From: Chitinophagaceae bacterium | Lineage (GTDB): Bacteria; Bacteroidota; Bacteroidia; Chitinophagales; Chitinophagaceae | Reading direction: 5' to 3' | Assembly (NCBI GenBank): GCA_016722465.1 | Contig: JADKJC010000002.1 | Span: 262,501-326,500, forward strand | Length of the DNA stretch: 64,000 nucleotides | In this document: positions 47,638-61,000 of the stretch, in pieces | Layout: every line of letters begins with the position of its first letter | How positions within the stretch are numbered: the stretch's first letter is position 1 | Program-made: the position numbers and the translations under genes | Notes under the pieces: model-generated | The model's input: only the letters and a program-made list of their open reading frames with translations | Told to the model about the DNA's origin: nothing | The model's database searches: none

Positions 47638-48870
47638 TTAAATTCTTCTCCGCTTTATTTCCTTTTCAATCAAACCCAGTTCCCGGCCTGTTTGCCCGGC
47701 AACAGAACTATTTTCCTGTGCCCTCCGCATCAAATACGGTACTACATCTTTAATAGGTCCGAATGGCAAATATTTACTGACGGAGCATCCGGCATTGGCA
47801 AGATTAAAAGTAATGTTATCGCTCATGCCATACAATTGAGACAGGTGAACATGCGGATGATCGGGTGAAAGGTTTTTTTGTTTTAACAACTCTGTAGTAA
47901 GCAGGTTACTGTTTTCATTGTGAGAAGCAACAACCACCGCAATCTTATCAAGATGATCGATACAAAAAGTAACTGCAGCATCATAATCCCTGTCACAACT
48001 TTTTTTATCCGGCTGTATCGGTGAAGGATACCCCATTGTTACAGCTCTTTCTCTTTCCTTTTCCATATAAGCACCTCTCACCAGTTTGATACCCAAAACA
48101 AAATCCCTTTCTACTGAGGCTTCATAAGAATCTTTTAAAAATGCCAGCCTGTCGTGACGGTACAGCTGCAGGGTATTGTAAATAATCACTCTCCCTTTAT
48201 TGAAAGTATCCATCATCAGCATGGTCAATGCATCTACAGGATCCTGTATCCAGGTTTCTTCGGCATCTATGAGTACTGCAACTTTTTTAGCCGCTGCCGT
48301 TTCACAAATATGCAGCAGCCGCAGCCTTACGTTGTGCCATTCTTCTTTTTCAGCATGATCCAGGGTATGCACTGCTTTTATGTACCGCTTCATCAATGAG
48401 CCATCTTCCTGGTGCATCATGGCATCTATTTTTTCCAGCAGCCCAAATCTTGCCAGTCCGGTAACCTTTACACTCATAAAAGGAATGTTTGGTTGAGTGG
48501 CGGCATATTCAATTACACCAATGAATTGTTTGGTGGAATGTTCAAAACCTGGCTCCCCGTCACCGCCGCCTTCCACTCCATAATCCAGTATCACCTGCAC
48601 ATTGTATTCGCCCAGTATTTTGGCAACGCTGGCTGTTTCCTGCAAGGTTTCGCCTCCTACAAACTGTGCAAAAATGGTGCTGCGGATGATGGGTTTGGTA
48701 AAAGGCAAATTCCATTTAATTGCAACAGGTGTCAATTTAAGGCCAAGGTTTATCAGCCAGGGCTTACCCATGGAGGAGAAAAGAAAATGAGCTCTTTTGA
48801 GCGCCTTATCTTTTTTGTAGGCAAATGCACACTCGGTATTATCGAAGGAAATAGAAGCAAGCTTATCCAT
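47638..48870 (-). CDS. proline dehydrogenase (monofunctional)
   Basis: 410 residues from the ATG at 48870 (MDKLASISFDNTECAFAYK); an ATG at 48915 would add 15 residues. A TIM-barrel with the FAD/proline motifs LDYGVEGGGDGEPGFEHST, AVLIDAEETWIQDP, FVLGIKLVRGAYMEKERERA, VVVASHNENS and a terminal YLMRRAQENSSVAGQTGREL (the R..EN motif that binds proline). It oxidises L-proline to pyrroline-5-carboxylate and passes electrons to quinones at the membrane. No P5C dehydrogenase gene is adjacent. Convergent with the HDAC-family gene. Confidence 0.93.
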   Translation of the reverse strand: MDKLASISFDNTECAFAYKKDKALKRAHFLFSSMGKPWLINLGLKLTPVAIKWNLPFTKPIIRSTIFAQFVGGETLQETASVAKILGEYNVQVILDYGVEGGGDGEPGFEHSTKQFIGVIEYAATQPNIPFMSVKVTGLARFGLLEKIDAMMHQEDGSLMKRYIKAVHTLDHAEKEEWHNVRLRLLHICETAAAKKVAVLIDAEETWIQDPVDALTMLMMDTFNKGRVIIYNTLQLYRHDRLAFLKDSYEASVERDFVLGIKLVRGAYMEKERERAVTMGYPSPIQPDKKSCDRDYDAAVTFCIDHLDKIAVVVASHNENSNLLTTELLKQKNLSPDHPHVHLSQLYGMSDNITFNLANAGCSVSKYLPFGPIKDVVPYLMRRAQENSSVAGQTGRELGLIEKEIKRRRI

Positions 48871-48960
48871 AAAATGAAATATATTCAAAGATAGGCAATC
48901 CTTTAAAAAACGCATTGCACCGTTTAATAAAATGACCCTTGATTGTGGTCATGAAAACCA

Positions 48961-48992
48961 AAAGGTGCCGCCATATAAACAGCAACACCTTT
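48961..48992 (-). terminator. probable terminator of the giant cargo gene
   Basis: AAAGGTG (48961-48967) pairs with CACCTTT (48986-48992). On the minus strand it comes after the giant gene stop, followed by a short T stretch. Confidence 0.5.
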
Positions 48993-49017
48993 TTTATAGC
49001 TTGGTTAAACACAGGTT

Positions 49018-52000
49018 CTAATACATAACACTGATGGTTTGTTTGGTTCCATCTGGCCTTAGTATCTCTATCAGGTAGTTGCCATGCAACAATTCCTGTT
49101 CAGTTTGGAAAGGCTCGGCAATAGTTGTTTCAATGTGTTTTATTTTTTTAACAGCAATCAACTGGCCTGTATTGCTCAGCAACCGCACAGTATAGTCTCC
49201 GGCTGCCTGGTTTACAAAATAAAGATTCAGGCTACTACCGGTAATCGGGTTTGGATACAGCGTGATGTAACCATCCCGTTTTTCATACATCACTTTTACA
49301 ACAGGCGAATTTTTATATGTCCCATCCTGTCCTTTGCTCCTGATCCTGTAATAATTAATTCCTTTGATAGGATCTTTATCAACCCAGCGGTAAGCAGCGC
49401 TTCTGTCGCCATTCAACACATTATTTTCTATGTGCACTTTTGTAAAATGTACCCCATCGGCTGATTTCTCCACTTCATAATTCAGAATCGACAACTCATG
49501 CGCTACATTCCAGTCAACGTTGATAAAGTTGCTGCTACGGTACGCTTTTACTGATGAGAAAGTAACCGGCAGGGCTACCATGTTCTTAAACACAATCCTG
49601 AAACGTGTTGGATTCCATGTGGCAGAATCCGGTGTAACGCTGAATGGATAGATGCTGGTTCCATTCAAATCAAGCGCCGTAAAAGTATGTAGATATTTAT
49701 CTTCAAGAAATGCTGATACCGCAGCCTGATTCAAATTACCTGCTTTGATTTCAAATTGATAATTATCCCTTACCCTGTATGACCTGATCCTGTACTGGAT
49801 GGTATCGGTGCTTTGCAACTGTTGCCTTTTTTCTATCTGCAACCAGGTACCGTTATTATCAATTCCAACATTTTCAGAAGAGAAGTTGAATAGTTTTTTA
49901 GCATCCTCCAGGTTCACTTCATCTGAGTAATCACTATTATACAATGAAAGAGCTCCATCTACCAATTGTCTTGTACCGGCACTGTCATTGTTATCATACA
50001 ACAGCAGTGTACTCAGGTAACCAACAGACGGTGCTGGATCGGAAGATGGCGAAGCCGGCCTGAACACAGCGCTTGAACTGCCGCCAGTTTTAGCATCTTC
50101 ATTAATACTTACCGTGCCTGCGCCGGCATTTTGTACCATAAATGCCTGGCTGCTTTGTACGGTATTATTGATACTGAAAGCTGCACCATAGCTTCCACCG
50201 CCTGGACCACTATTGCCAGGAAAGACAATATAGTCTGTACCGGGGCCACCAGACCTGGTGAAATACTGGTATGCACCAACGCCCGAAAAGCCTGTTAACT
50301 TAGGATCCCACATTACAAAGTTGGTACTGCTAACGCTGCCGCTGGTTGATATTTTTCTGAAGTCAATAGCAGAAGCAAAAGGGTTACCAACAACCGTATA
50401 TGGACCAACACCTGCAGGCACTGCATTTACCTGGTTATTTGTTTTCAACTGGCCCGCTACCCTTAAAATGGTATTGCTGGTAGGGGCGGCAGTATTTAAA
50501 TATATAGGTGTACTTCTGTCACCTCTTACAAATACCATATAGCCTGCAGAATCTGTAACCTTTGCAGCCAGTGTATTCGGAATACCTGCCCATGCACCAG
50601 TTACTGGATCGTAATGCTTTACAGATGGATTGTTATTTGGTGAAGGATCAAAGCCTAAAGCAGGGCTAGAGCCACTGATATGCATTCCAAATCCAGGATG
50701 AGGATCAAGGCGGTTAGCATATACATAGTCGGGATTTACAACAGCTTCCTGCCATGAAGCATTGAATGTTGGCGCTCCTGTTGCTTGAACCGGCACTGTC
50801 ATCAGTCTCCATGCACGGCGTTCAGGCACATATCTTTCAACGATTACTTTTCCTGTAAAGCTGTTGCCCGAGTTGGCAGTATAATTGGTAATGTCTGCTA
50901 CTCTTGCAGTTTTATTTGCTCTGGATACAAGCGTAATATTATTGCCGGTATTTAAAACCGTGTTGTTTACATTTCCAAAAGCAAGTGAGTCTGTTATATT
51001 CAGTGTGTCATTTGCAACGCTGGAAACATTTACACCGGATGGATTTGATATAATCAGGCCACTGAGCATCCTGCTTACAAATGCAGCACCACTGATGCTT
51101 TGTGCGCCTGCAGTACCATTCAATTCGATTGTACCTGCCACAACATTGAATGAACCACTGTTGCTGATAGTGCCTGCTATCTGAAGTTTGGCATTACTAA
51201 CGGTTACCAACCCTGTGTTTTGTATGGTTATATTTCTTACAGAACCAATACCGCTATTCAGCAAAGGATAATTGACAAGACTACCCGGAATAATGACATC
51301 GGTAAAAGAAGTAGGAATTCCACCGCACCAGTTCTGCACATCAAACCAGTTGGTGTTTACACCCAACCACAGGTTAGCAGTACTTACTGCAAGTGTAACA
51401 TTCTGAGTGAAACTTTGTGAACAGGTTCCGTTGGTAATACCCGTTACAGTTAAGACCTGGCCATTGTTTACTACCGTCAGCAGGCTGGTGGTAAAGCTTG
51501 CGTTACCCGATGCATTTGCGTTAACACCTGCAACAGCTGGCTGGGCAACTGCATTGATGGAATAACTAATCGTATTGTTGGTACTGTTAGGTATAAGACC
51601 AGTCAGATTTATTGTTGCATTGCCACTGATACAAACTGCCGCAGCCTGGGCGGCTGTTGATAATGAAGGCAAGGGGTTTACACTAAGTAATGTAATAACA
51701 CTTACTGTTTTTACACAGGTAGGTGAATTGCTGGTAACAGATATACCGGTTATTTTTAAGATCTGGCCATTGTTGAGTGCAGTAAGGTTTGCACTCGTAA
51801 AGCTTGCATTGCCTGAAGCATCTGCCACAACACCAGTAATATTCGGCTGTGCAAGGTTATTTACCGAATAGCTTATCGTGGAGGTAGTATTAGGCAACAT
51901 GCCGGTTAAATTGATTGTTGCACCAGTACCTGCACAAACGGCTATAGCCTGAGACACTGTTGCCAACGTTGGTGTTGGATTTACCGTTACCACCACATTT

Positions 52001-55000
52001 TGCCCTGGTGCGTTGCTGCAACTGTTTGCTGTAGTGGTGTAAACATAAGTAACATTTACAGGAGCAGCAGTTGTATTTGTTAATACTTCATTCACATTAG
52101 CAATTCCGCTGGATGCAGACTGGCTGATGCCGGCTACCGCTGCCCTTGTCCATCCAAATGTTGCACCCGGCGTTGTACTGCTGGCTGTATAACTAAATGA
52201 TGATCCGCTGCAAATAGCAGACGGTGACAAAGTACTGCTCAATACAGGTGTTGGGTTTACATTCAATGTTACATTCCTGGTAAATGATTGAGAACAGTTA
52301 GGTGTAGCGCTCGTAATCATTACGCCTGTAACCTGTAATGTTTGCCCGTTATTACCGGCAACTAATGGAATGGTATTAAAGCTAGCTGCCCCGCTACCGT
52401 TGGCAACCACTCCCGTTGCTGTTTGAGGAGCGCCTGCATTGATGGTGTAAGTAATCGTTGCGGTACTGTTGGCAACAAGACCGGCTAAATTTATTTGTGC
52501 TGATGAGCCCGGGCAAACTGCTGCCTGAAGTGTAGCGCCTGTTAATGTTGGTGTGGCGTTTACACTCAGGGTAACATTTTGTGTGATCAATTGTGCACAG
52601 GCCGGTGCAGGGTTCGTGGTGCTTACACTGGTGATTTGCAAGGTCTGCCCATTATTGGCAGCAGTCAATGCAATGGTATTAAAGCTTGCATCCCCACTGG
52701 CGTTTGCTACTACACCTACTACGGTATTTGTTGGACCACCATTAATTTTATAAGTAATAGTCGATGTACTGCTGCTTATCAGTCCTGTTAAATTTATTTG
52801 TGCAGTTGAGCCAGCACAAACAGTTGCCTGTTGTGACCCACCAGTTAATGTTGGTCCGGGATTTACAGTTACATCAACAGCTGCGGAAGTAACGGAACAG
52901 CCAGCTACATCAGTTGTGGTTACTGTATAGGAATTCAAGCCTGATGGAGGTGTTACCACTGCCGTGGCAGTAGTGTTGTTCAAACCCGAATAAGCAACAG
53001 CTCCTATTGATGCAGGTCCATTCACCACAGAAGTATAGCCACCCGACCTGGTGATAGTCAATGACCAGTTAACCAATGTGCCCAAGTCGTCAAATGCATC
53101 ATCAAAGATCCGTATTGTCCAGTTGCCATCAATAGATGCACCCAGCAATGCCGTATTAGGAATACCAACATAAGCTCCAGGAGCTGTGGTAATAGTACCC
53201 TCTGGCCTGTAAGTGCCGTTAAATGGCGCTGTGTTATTTCCACCTGAGCCGATTATGTTTGCGACATCGGTTTTCAAAATCGTATTGGTATAATCATTAC
53301 CACTGCCACCATTATCTGAAGACAACAGCATCGCCTTTGTTCCGCTTGGATCAACCAGGAAAATATCCAGGTCCTGATCATAAGTGTGTGTAATATTCAA
53401 TGTAACCTGCACAATATCTGTTGCTGCCAGTGTAAATCCGCCACTACCGGCAAGTGCAATCGCAGATGAAATACCAAGTACATTATCATCTGGTATTGCA
53501 GCATTAACGGTACCTGACGCACCGGAAAAAACCAGGGTATTGGTACCTCCGGTATTGGTGGCCGTTAAGGTAGATGTGGCACCAATACAGATAGCTGCCG
53601 GGCTTCTCACCAGGCTCACTGCAGGTGAAGGCGTTACGGTCACTGTTATAGTTGAGGTAATGGCCGCACAGGTGGTTGGGTTAATTGATGTTGGTGTTAC
53701 AATGTATTGAACGGTTCCGGCAGTTGAATTGCTTGGATTGGTTAATACCTGGCTGATGACACTGCCAGCTCCTGCACTGGCTCCGGTAATGCCACCGGTT
53801 ATAGTTCCTATGGTCCATGTATAGGTACTCGGTATTACTGATGTAAGATTAATATTAGTGCTGGTTCCACTGCATATTGACATGGCACTTGCATTGGCAA
53901 TAATTGGCGCCTGCATTAAGGTAATGGTTCTGGTTGCGGTTAAAGGGCCGCAAGGTCCGTTACCATCCGGATCATTAGAAGTTAAAGTCAATGTTACCAC
54001 ACCGGCATAGTTCGAAGGTGGAGTATAAGTTACTGCTGGTATCTGTGCAGGCGTTCTGAATGTAGTATTACTCAACGTACCAATATTTGATCCGTTTGCA
54101 GGGCTTAGTGATGTAATTGACCAGGTACCACCAACTGTAGTACTTGCCGTACCACCAACTGTAGCTCCTGATAAAGTAATTGCAGCTGGCGAAGTTTCCT
54201 GGCACACTGTATTATCTGGTCCTCCTGCTGCAATGGTTAGCGTAGATGTCTTTACCATACTGAGTGTATCACTAGGGCAGCCATCAACCAATATCCTGAA
54301 ATAATAGTTGCCCATTGGTGAGAATATAGATGGGGCTGGTGGCAAGGTATCATGTACCAGGTTATTAAAATGAGGCCCAACCATTGCGTTCCATGGGCCT
54401 GCACTGCTTCCGATTGAATACTGCCACAGCAATGTTCCACCTGCATACTCACCCTCTATCAAATCAATATCATTTTGACCACCTCCACCAACAAGATCAC
54501 CATCACAGATTGTAAATACATTGTCATCTGTTGGATATTCATAGAATGAAACATTATACGGTGGATTCACCGTTACTGTTACTGTTTGTGCATTACCAAC
54601 ACAACCTGCAGGTGCTGAAGTTGGTGTTACTGTATAAACAACATTTTGCCTCGGTGTAAACTGGGCTATAGTTGATGTATTAACAAGCGTATTGCTTAAA
54701 GTACTGGTTGATTGCGTTGTAGTACTTTCTCCAGACACATTTGCATTGCTTGCCGCCACCCATGTATAGTTTGAGGATACCGTACTTGTAAGTGGGATAC
54801 TCACGGTTGAATTATTACAAATTTTTGCAGTAGCTGCACTGGTCATTACTGGCTTTGGATTGACAGTAATTACCACTGTAGTGCTTGAAGAACAACCATC
54901 TGCAGTGGCAGTAATGATAAACGTAGTTACCTGCTGTACATTGGTGGTATTGGTTAATGTGCCAGATATTGGCGATCCGCTTCCACTGGCAGCTATGCCG

Positions 55001-58000
55001 GTAAGATTTGCTGTATTATCCCTTGTCCAGCTAAAAGTTGTACCTGCAACACTGTTCGGATTTGTGATCACAGAAGATGCAATTGCAATGCCCGAACAAA
55101 CCGTTTGTATATTATTGGTAGCGCTTACTGTAGGGGTTGGTTTCACCGCAACGGTAGCCGTAACAGGAGTACCCGGGCAACCATTTGCTGTTGGGGTGAT
55201 GGTAAACGTTACAGTAATCAGCGCATTGGTAGTATTTACCAATGTACCACTGATATCGCCACTGCCGCTGGCTGCAATACCTGTTACTGTTCCTGTATTA
55301 TTTCTTGTCCAGTTAAAAGTAGTAGAAGCTACATTCCCTGTTAAAGCAATATTCGTGACTGCTGTACCCGAACAAACAGTTTGACTGGATGGAGTAGCCA
55401 CTGCGTTCGGGGTTGGGTTTACAACTACCGTTGCAGTGATGGAAGCACCGGGACATGTATTTGCTGTTGGCGTAATGGTAAATGTTACAGTCAGCGGCGC
55501 ATTGGTGGTGTTTGTTAATGAACCACTGATATTACCACTGCCACTGGCTGCAATACCTGTTACAGATACTGTATTGTTTCTTGTCCAGTTGTAAGAAGTG
55601 GAAGGAACACTGCTGCTCAACGCAATTGTTGTAATGGCATCGCCGGAACAAATGGTTTGATTCGAAGGAGTAGCGATTGCATCAGGGCTTGGATTCACCA
55701 GCACCGTAGCCGTGATCGCTGTTCCGGGACAACCATTGGCAATTGGCGTAATAGTGAACGTTACTGTTACAGGAGATAATGTAGTATTGGTTAATGAACC
55801 ACTGATATTACCGCTGCCACTGGCTGCTATGCCCGTTACAGTTCCGCTGTTATTTCTTGTCCAGCTATAAGTAGTTCCGGAAACACTGCCACTTAATGCT
55901 ATTGCAGTAATTGCACCACCAGAACAAATGGTTTGTGATGATGGCGTAGCAATCGCATTTGGTGTTGGATTGACAACAACTGTTGCTGTAATTGGTGTAC
56001 CAGGACAACCGGCCGCTGTTGGGGTAATGGTAAATGTTACGGTGACTGGCGCTGTTGTTGTATTGGTCAATATACCGCTGATATCACCATTGCCGCTTGC
56101 TGTAATACCTGTTACTGTTCCCGTATTATTTCTTGTCCATGCATAATTAGTGGAAGGAACACCACTGCTTAATACAATCGCAGCGATTGCATCGCCGGAA
56201 CAAATTGTTTGTGATGATGGCGTTGCAATCACATCCGGGCTCGGATCAACCACTACCGTTGCAGTGATCGGCGTTCCGGGACAGCCATCAGCGATTGGCG
56301 CAATACTAAAAGTTACTGTTACAGGTGATAATGTTGTATTGGTTAACAAACCACTGATATTACCGCTGCCACTTGCAGCGATACCAGTTACTGTTCCTGT
56401 ATTATTTCTTGTCCAGTTATAAGTTGTTCCTGAAACACTGCCGCTTAATGCGATTGTTGTAATAGAATTACCTGAACAAATGGTTTGTGACGCCGGTGTT
56501 GCAATTGCATCTGGTGTTGGATTAACGACAACTGTAGCAGTAATTGGCGCACCCGGACAACCATTTGCACCTGGTGTAATGGTAAATGTTACCGTAACCG
56601 GAGCTGATGTTGTATTGGTCAATGAGACACTGATATCCCCATTGCCGCTTGCAGCAATGCCTGTTACCGATCCGTTATTATCCCTGGTCCATGTGTAAGT
56701 TGTTCCGCTGGTAGCACTTGATAATACAATAGTGTTTATCACAGCACCTGAACAAACTGCCTGTGATGATGGTGTTGCAACGGCTACCGGGGTTGGATTA
56801 ACAACTACAGTGGCAGTAACGGGTGTTCCGTTACAGCCTGCCAATACAGGGGTAATGGTAAATGTTACTGTGATTGGTGCAGCAGTTGTATTCGTTAATG
56901 AACCACTGATATCGCCAGTTCCGCTTGCTGCTATACCTGTTACAGCAGCATTGTTATTTCTTGCCCAGGTATAGGTTGTTCCTCCAAGAGATCCGGATAA
57001 AGCGATCGTAGTAATTGTTGCTCCGGAACAAATGGTTTGTGATGAAGGTGCTGCTATAGCATCAGGAATTGGATTGATGCTGATAGTCGCCGCTGCCGAA
57101 CTGTCTGGAACACAAACGCCACTCTGCACCACTGCCCTGTACATCGTTTCAACCGTTAAGTTATTATAAGTAAGAGAAGTAGTAGTATTTACGATTGGTG
57201 ACCAGTTCAATCCTCCATCGGTAGAAAATTCCCAATGGATTACATTTCCTGTTTGACCGGTTAAATTTAATGTGCCGGTATTGGCAGCATTACAAACAGC
57301 CGTACTTGCATTTACAGTTCCCCCAACAGACAATGGATTTACTGTTAATGCAACCACCGATGAGAACGAAGTGATACATCCGGCAATACCGGTAATCTCT
57401 ACGCTGTAATTTCCTGCATCGGCGGCCGTTGCACCAATTATCTTTAAGGTATCTGAAGTTTCACCGGGAATATCTATTCCGCCTTTTCTCCATTGGTATA
57501 ACAATGGATCAACACCGGCAGATGCCACCACCACAAACATCGCATCAGAGCCGGTACATACCGTTTGTGGTGTTGGCTGCTGTGTAATGGTGATGGTTTG
57601 ATCAACAGCTAAATGTGCATAATCTGATTGCACTGCTGTACAGGGTGCCAGTCCTGTTATCACAACATAATAATCATCTATGTTGGCAATATTTGCCTGG
57701 TTAAAATGCAGGCTTGCAGTAGTGGCACCGGAAATATTTGCATTGTTGGTTACTGGTGTGCCTGGGAACGTTCCTTTATACCATTGATAAGTTAAACCAG
57801 ATCCTGTTGCAACCACTGTAAAGGTTGCCGGCAATGTAGCACAAACAGCTTCGTCTGTTGGTTGAGTTGTAATCACAACTGCAGTATTAACTGTGAGTAC
57901 TGCTATGTTTGAGGTAACAGGGGCACAAGGTGTTAATCCCGTTACCACAACAGTATAGTTACCTGCATCAGCAGCAGTTAAATTTGTAATGGTTAATGAA

Positions 58001-61000
58001 TTGGTATTTGAACCGGAAATATCTCCGCCATCTGTAAGCGGCGATGCATTTTTCCTCCACTGGTAACTCAATCCGCTACCTGTTGCCGCCACGGTAAAGG
58101 TCACAGTATTTCCTGAACACAATGTTTGCGTTACAGGCTGTGTTGTGATAGCAACAGCCTGGTTCACCAACAGAGAAGCGTTATTAGAAGTGGCAGCAGC
58201 ACAAGGCGCTGTTCCGTTTACCACCACATTGTAATCTGTAGCAGCATCGCCAACTGCAACCGGGTTAATCACCAGTATTGCAGATGTTGCGCCTGAAATA
58301 TTTCCACCATTTACCAAAGGAGTAATTCCTTTTCTCCATTGGTAGGTTAAACCTGTGCCTGTTGCCGAAACAGTAAAGCTTACTGAATTACCTGAACAGG
58401 AAGTTTGAGAGGCTGTTGGTTGAAGTGTAATTACAACCGGGTCATTAACCGTAACAATTGTTGAACCCGTAAGGTCTGCTGCAATTGATGTACAGTTTGC
58501 ATCCAGTAAAGATGTAATAGAATAAGTTGTACTAACAGCAGGATTAACACCAATACTGAATGTTCCATTACCTGTACCTGAGGCTGTAGCGCCGTTACTC
58601 AAAGTCAATATCCATGCACCATTTGCAATAACAGTACCGGTAATATTGGTATTGCTTCCATTACAAATAGCAGTACTAGTACTGGTAATAGTTGCAGTTG
58701 GTCTTGCATTTATTGTAACGGCAAATATTGGCGATGTTGCAGAACAACTGTTACCGTCATCCACCGTATAAGTAATATTGGTGGCGCCTGCAGCAACTCC
58801 TGTTACCACACCGGTATTACTTACCGTTGCAATGGATGTATTGGAAGAAAGCCATGTATATACCAGGCTTCCTGAACCGGAAGCATTTGAATTAAGATTG
58901 ATAGTACTTCCTGCACAAACTACATTGATTCCGGTGATTGCTCCGGCTACTGGCAATGCATTAACAGTAAGCAATACTGTTACATTATCAGAACAGGTTC
59001 CATTACTATAAGTATATACAACCGTTACAGTGCCTGCAGTTAAACCCGTTACAATACCTCCAACGTTGACACTTGCAGTGCCAGTACCATTTAGGATTGA
59101 CCAAACACCACCAGCTGTTGCATTAGTAAATGCAGGCGTGGTTGAATTAACACAGACTGTTGCAGCACCACCGCCGATAGCAGCAATAACAGGCAACGCA
59201 TTTACAGTAAGAGATTTTATTGCAACATTTGAGCAAGTTCCGTTATTAACAGTATAAGCAACTGTTACATTTCCTGCGGACAAACCTGTTACCACTCCGC
59301 CAACTGTAATGTTTGCAGTACCTGTGCCACCGATAATTGACCAAACACCGCCTGCTGTAGCATTTGTAAATGCTGCTGTAGTTGAATTGACACAAACAGC
59401 AAGTGCTCCACCCCCGATTGCAGCAACAGCCGGCAATGGATTTACGGTTAATGATATGGCTTCATCTGTTGAACAGGTTCCGTTATCAACCGTGTAAACA
59501 ACCAATACATTACCTGCAGTTAAACCGGTAACCACGCCACTTGCATTAACACTTGCGGAGCCGGTTCCGTTTAAGATTGACCATGTACCGCCCGGAGTTG
59601 TATTGGTGAAAGCAGGGGTAGTTACATTTACACAAACGGATGTTGCCCCTCCACTAATTGGTGCAACAACTGGTATCGGGTTAATTGTTAAAGGCGCTGT
59701 AACATTGTTGATGCATATCCCATTTGAATAAGTATATACTACTGTTACAGTACCTGCGGAAAGCCCTGTCACCAATCCACTTGCATCAACGCTTGCCGTT
59801 CCCGTTCCATTTATAATTGACCATGTGCCACCGGCTGTACCATTTGTAAACAAAGTAATATCATTCACACAAATGGCTGAATTACCTCCACCAATTGGAG
59901 CTACAACCGGCAATGCATTTACTGTAACAGAAGATGTTGTTTTACTACAACCAGTAGCCGTAAGTGTATAAGTAAAAGTAACAGTACCTGCCGACACCCC
60001 AGTTATCAACCCGGCATTGGTGATTGTTGCTATTGAGTTGTTACTGCTTACCCAAGTGCCTCCACTGTTAGGTGTAGCAGTAATGGTACTGTTAACACAA
60101 ACAGAAGGAGCAGATGTATTTACTACCGGCAATGCAATTACTGTTGCAGTATTTGATACCGGTGTCAATCCAGTACAGCTGCTGGCATTGGTATAATTTA
60201 CGGTAACAGTTTTACTGCCTGTTGTAAGCCATTGCAGTGTTACTGTGTTACTTCCGGTTCCAATTCCCCCGGCAATAATGGTATAATCCGTTCCTGCAAC
60301 ACCAGGAACCGACCAGGTATAATTTGACTGGCCTGCTTGCGTAGTATAAGTAACATTGGTAGTATTTACACCAACACTTACACAAACTGAGACACCAGGT
60401 TCAACTGTAAAGGTTGGTGTTGGCCGTGCATTTACGGTGGTTGTATTTGATGCTGCTGCCGCTCCGGTACAACCATTACTGTTAGTATAGTTTACCGTAA
60501 CGGTTTTACTGCCAGCTGTTATCCACTGAAGCGTTACAGTATTATCTGCTGAACCGATGCCTCCTGAAATAATAGTATAGTTTGTTCCTGCTACTCCCGG
60601 CACAGACCATATATAATTTGACTGGCCTGCCTGGGTAGTATAAGTTACGTTAGTACTGGCGCAAACATTTGCTCCCGGCGCTGTTGTAAATGTTATGGTT
60701 GGCCTGGCATTTACTGTTACAGGATAAGCCGCAGACGTTGCAGTACATGTATTACCGTCTGTAACTGTATAAGTAATATTGGGTGTTCCTGCTGCAACGC
60801 CGGTTACCACACCTGCATTTGTTACGGTGGCAAGACCAGCATTACTGGTTGCCCAGGTATAAGTGAGTGTTGCTACTCCTGTAGCATTAGGGGTTAAGTT
60901 GATGGTGCTGCCTACACAAACTGCTGAAGGGCCCGTGATAGCATTGGCAATTGGCCTTGCATTTACGGTGGTTGTGTTAGAAACAGGGCTTAGCGCTGTA

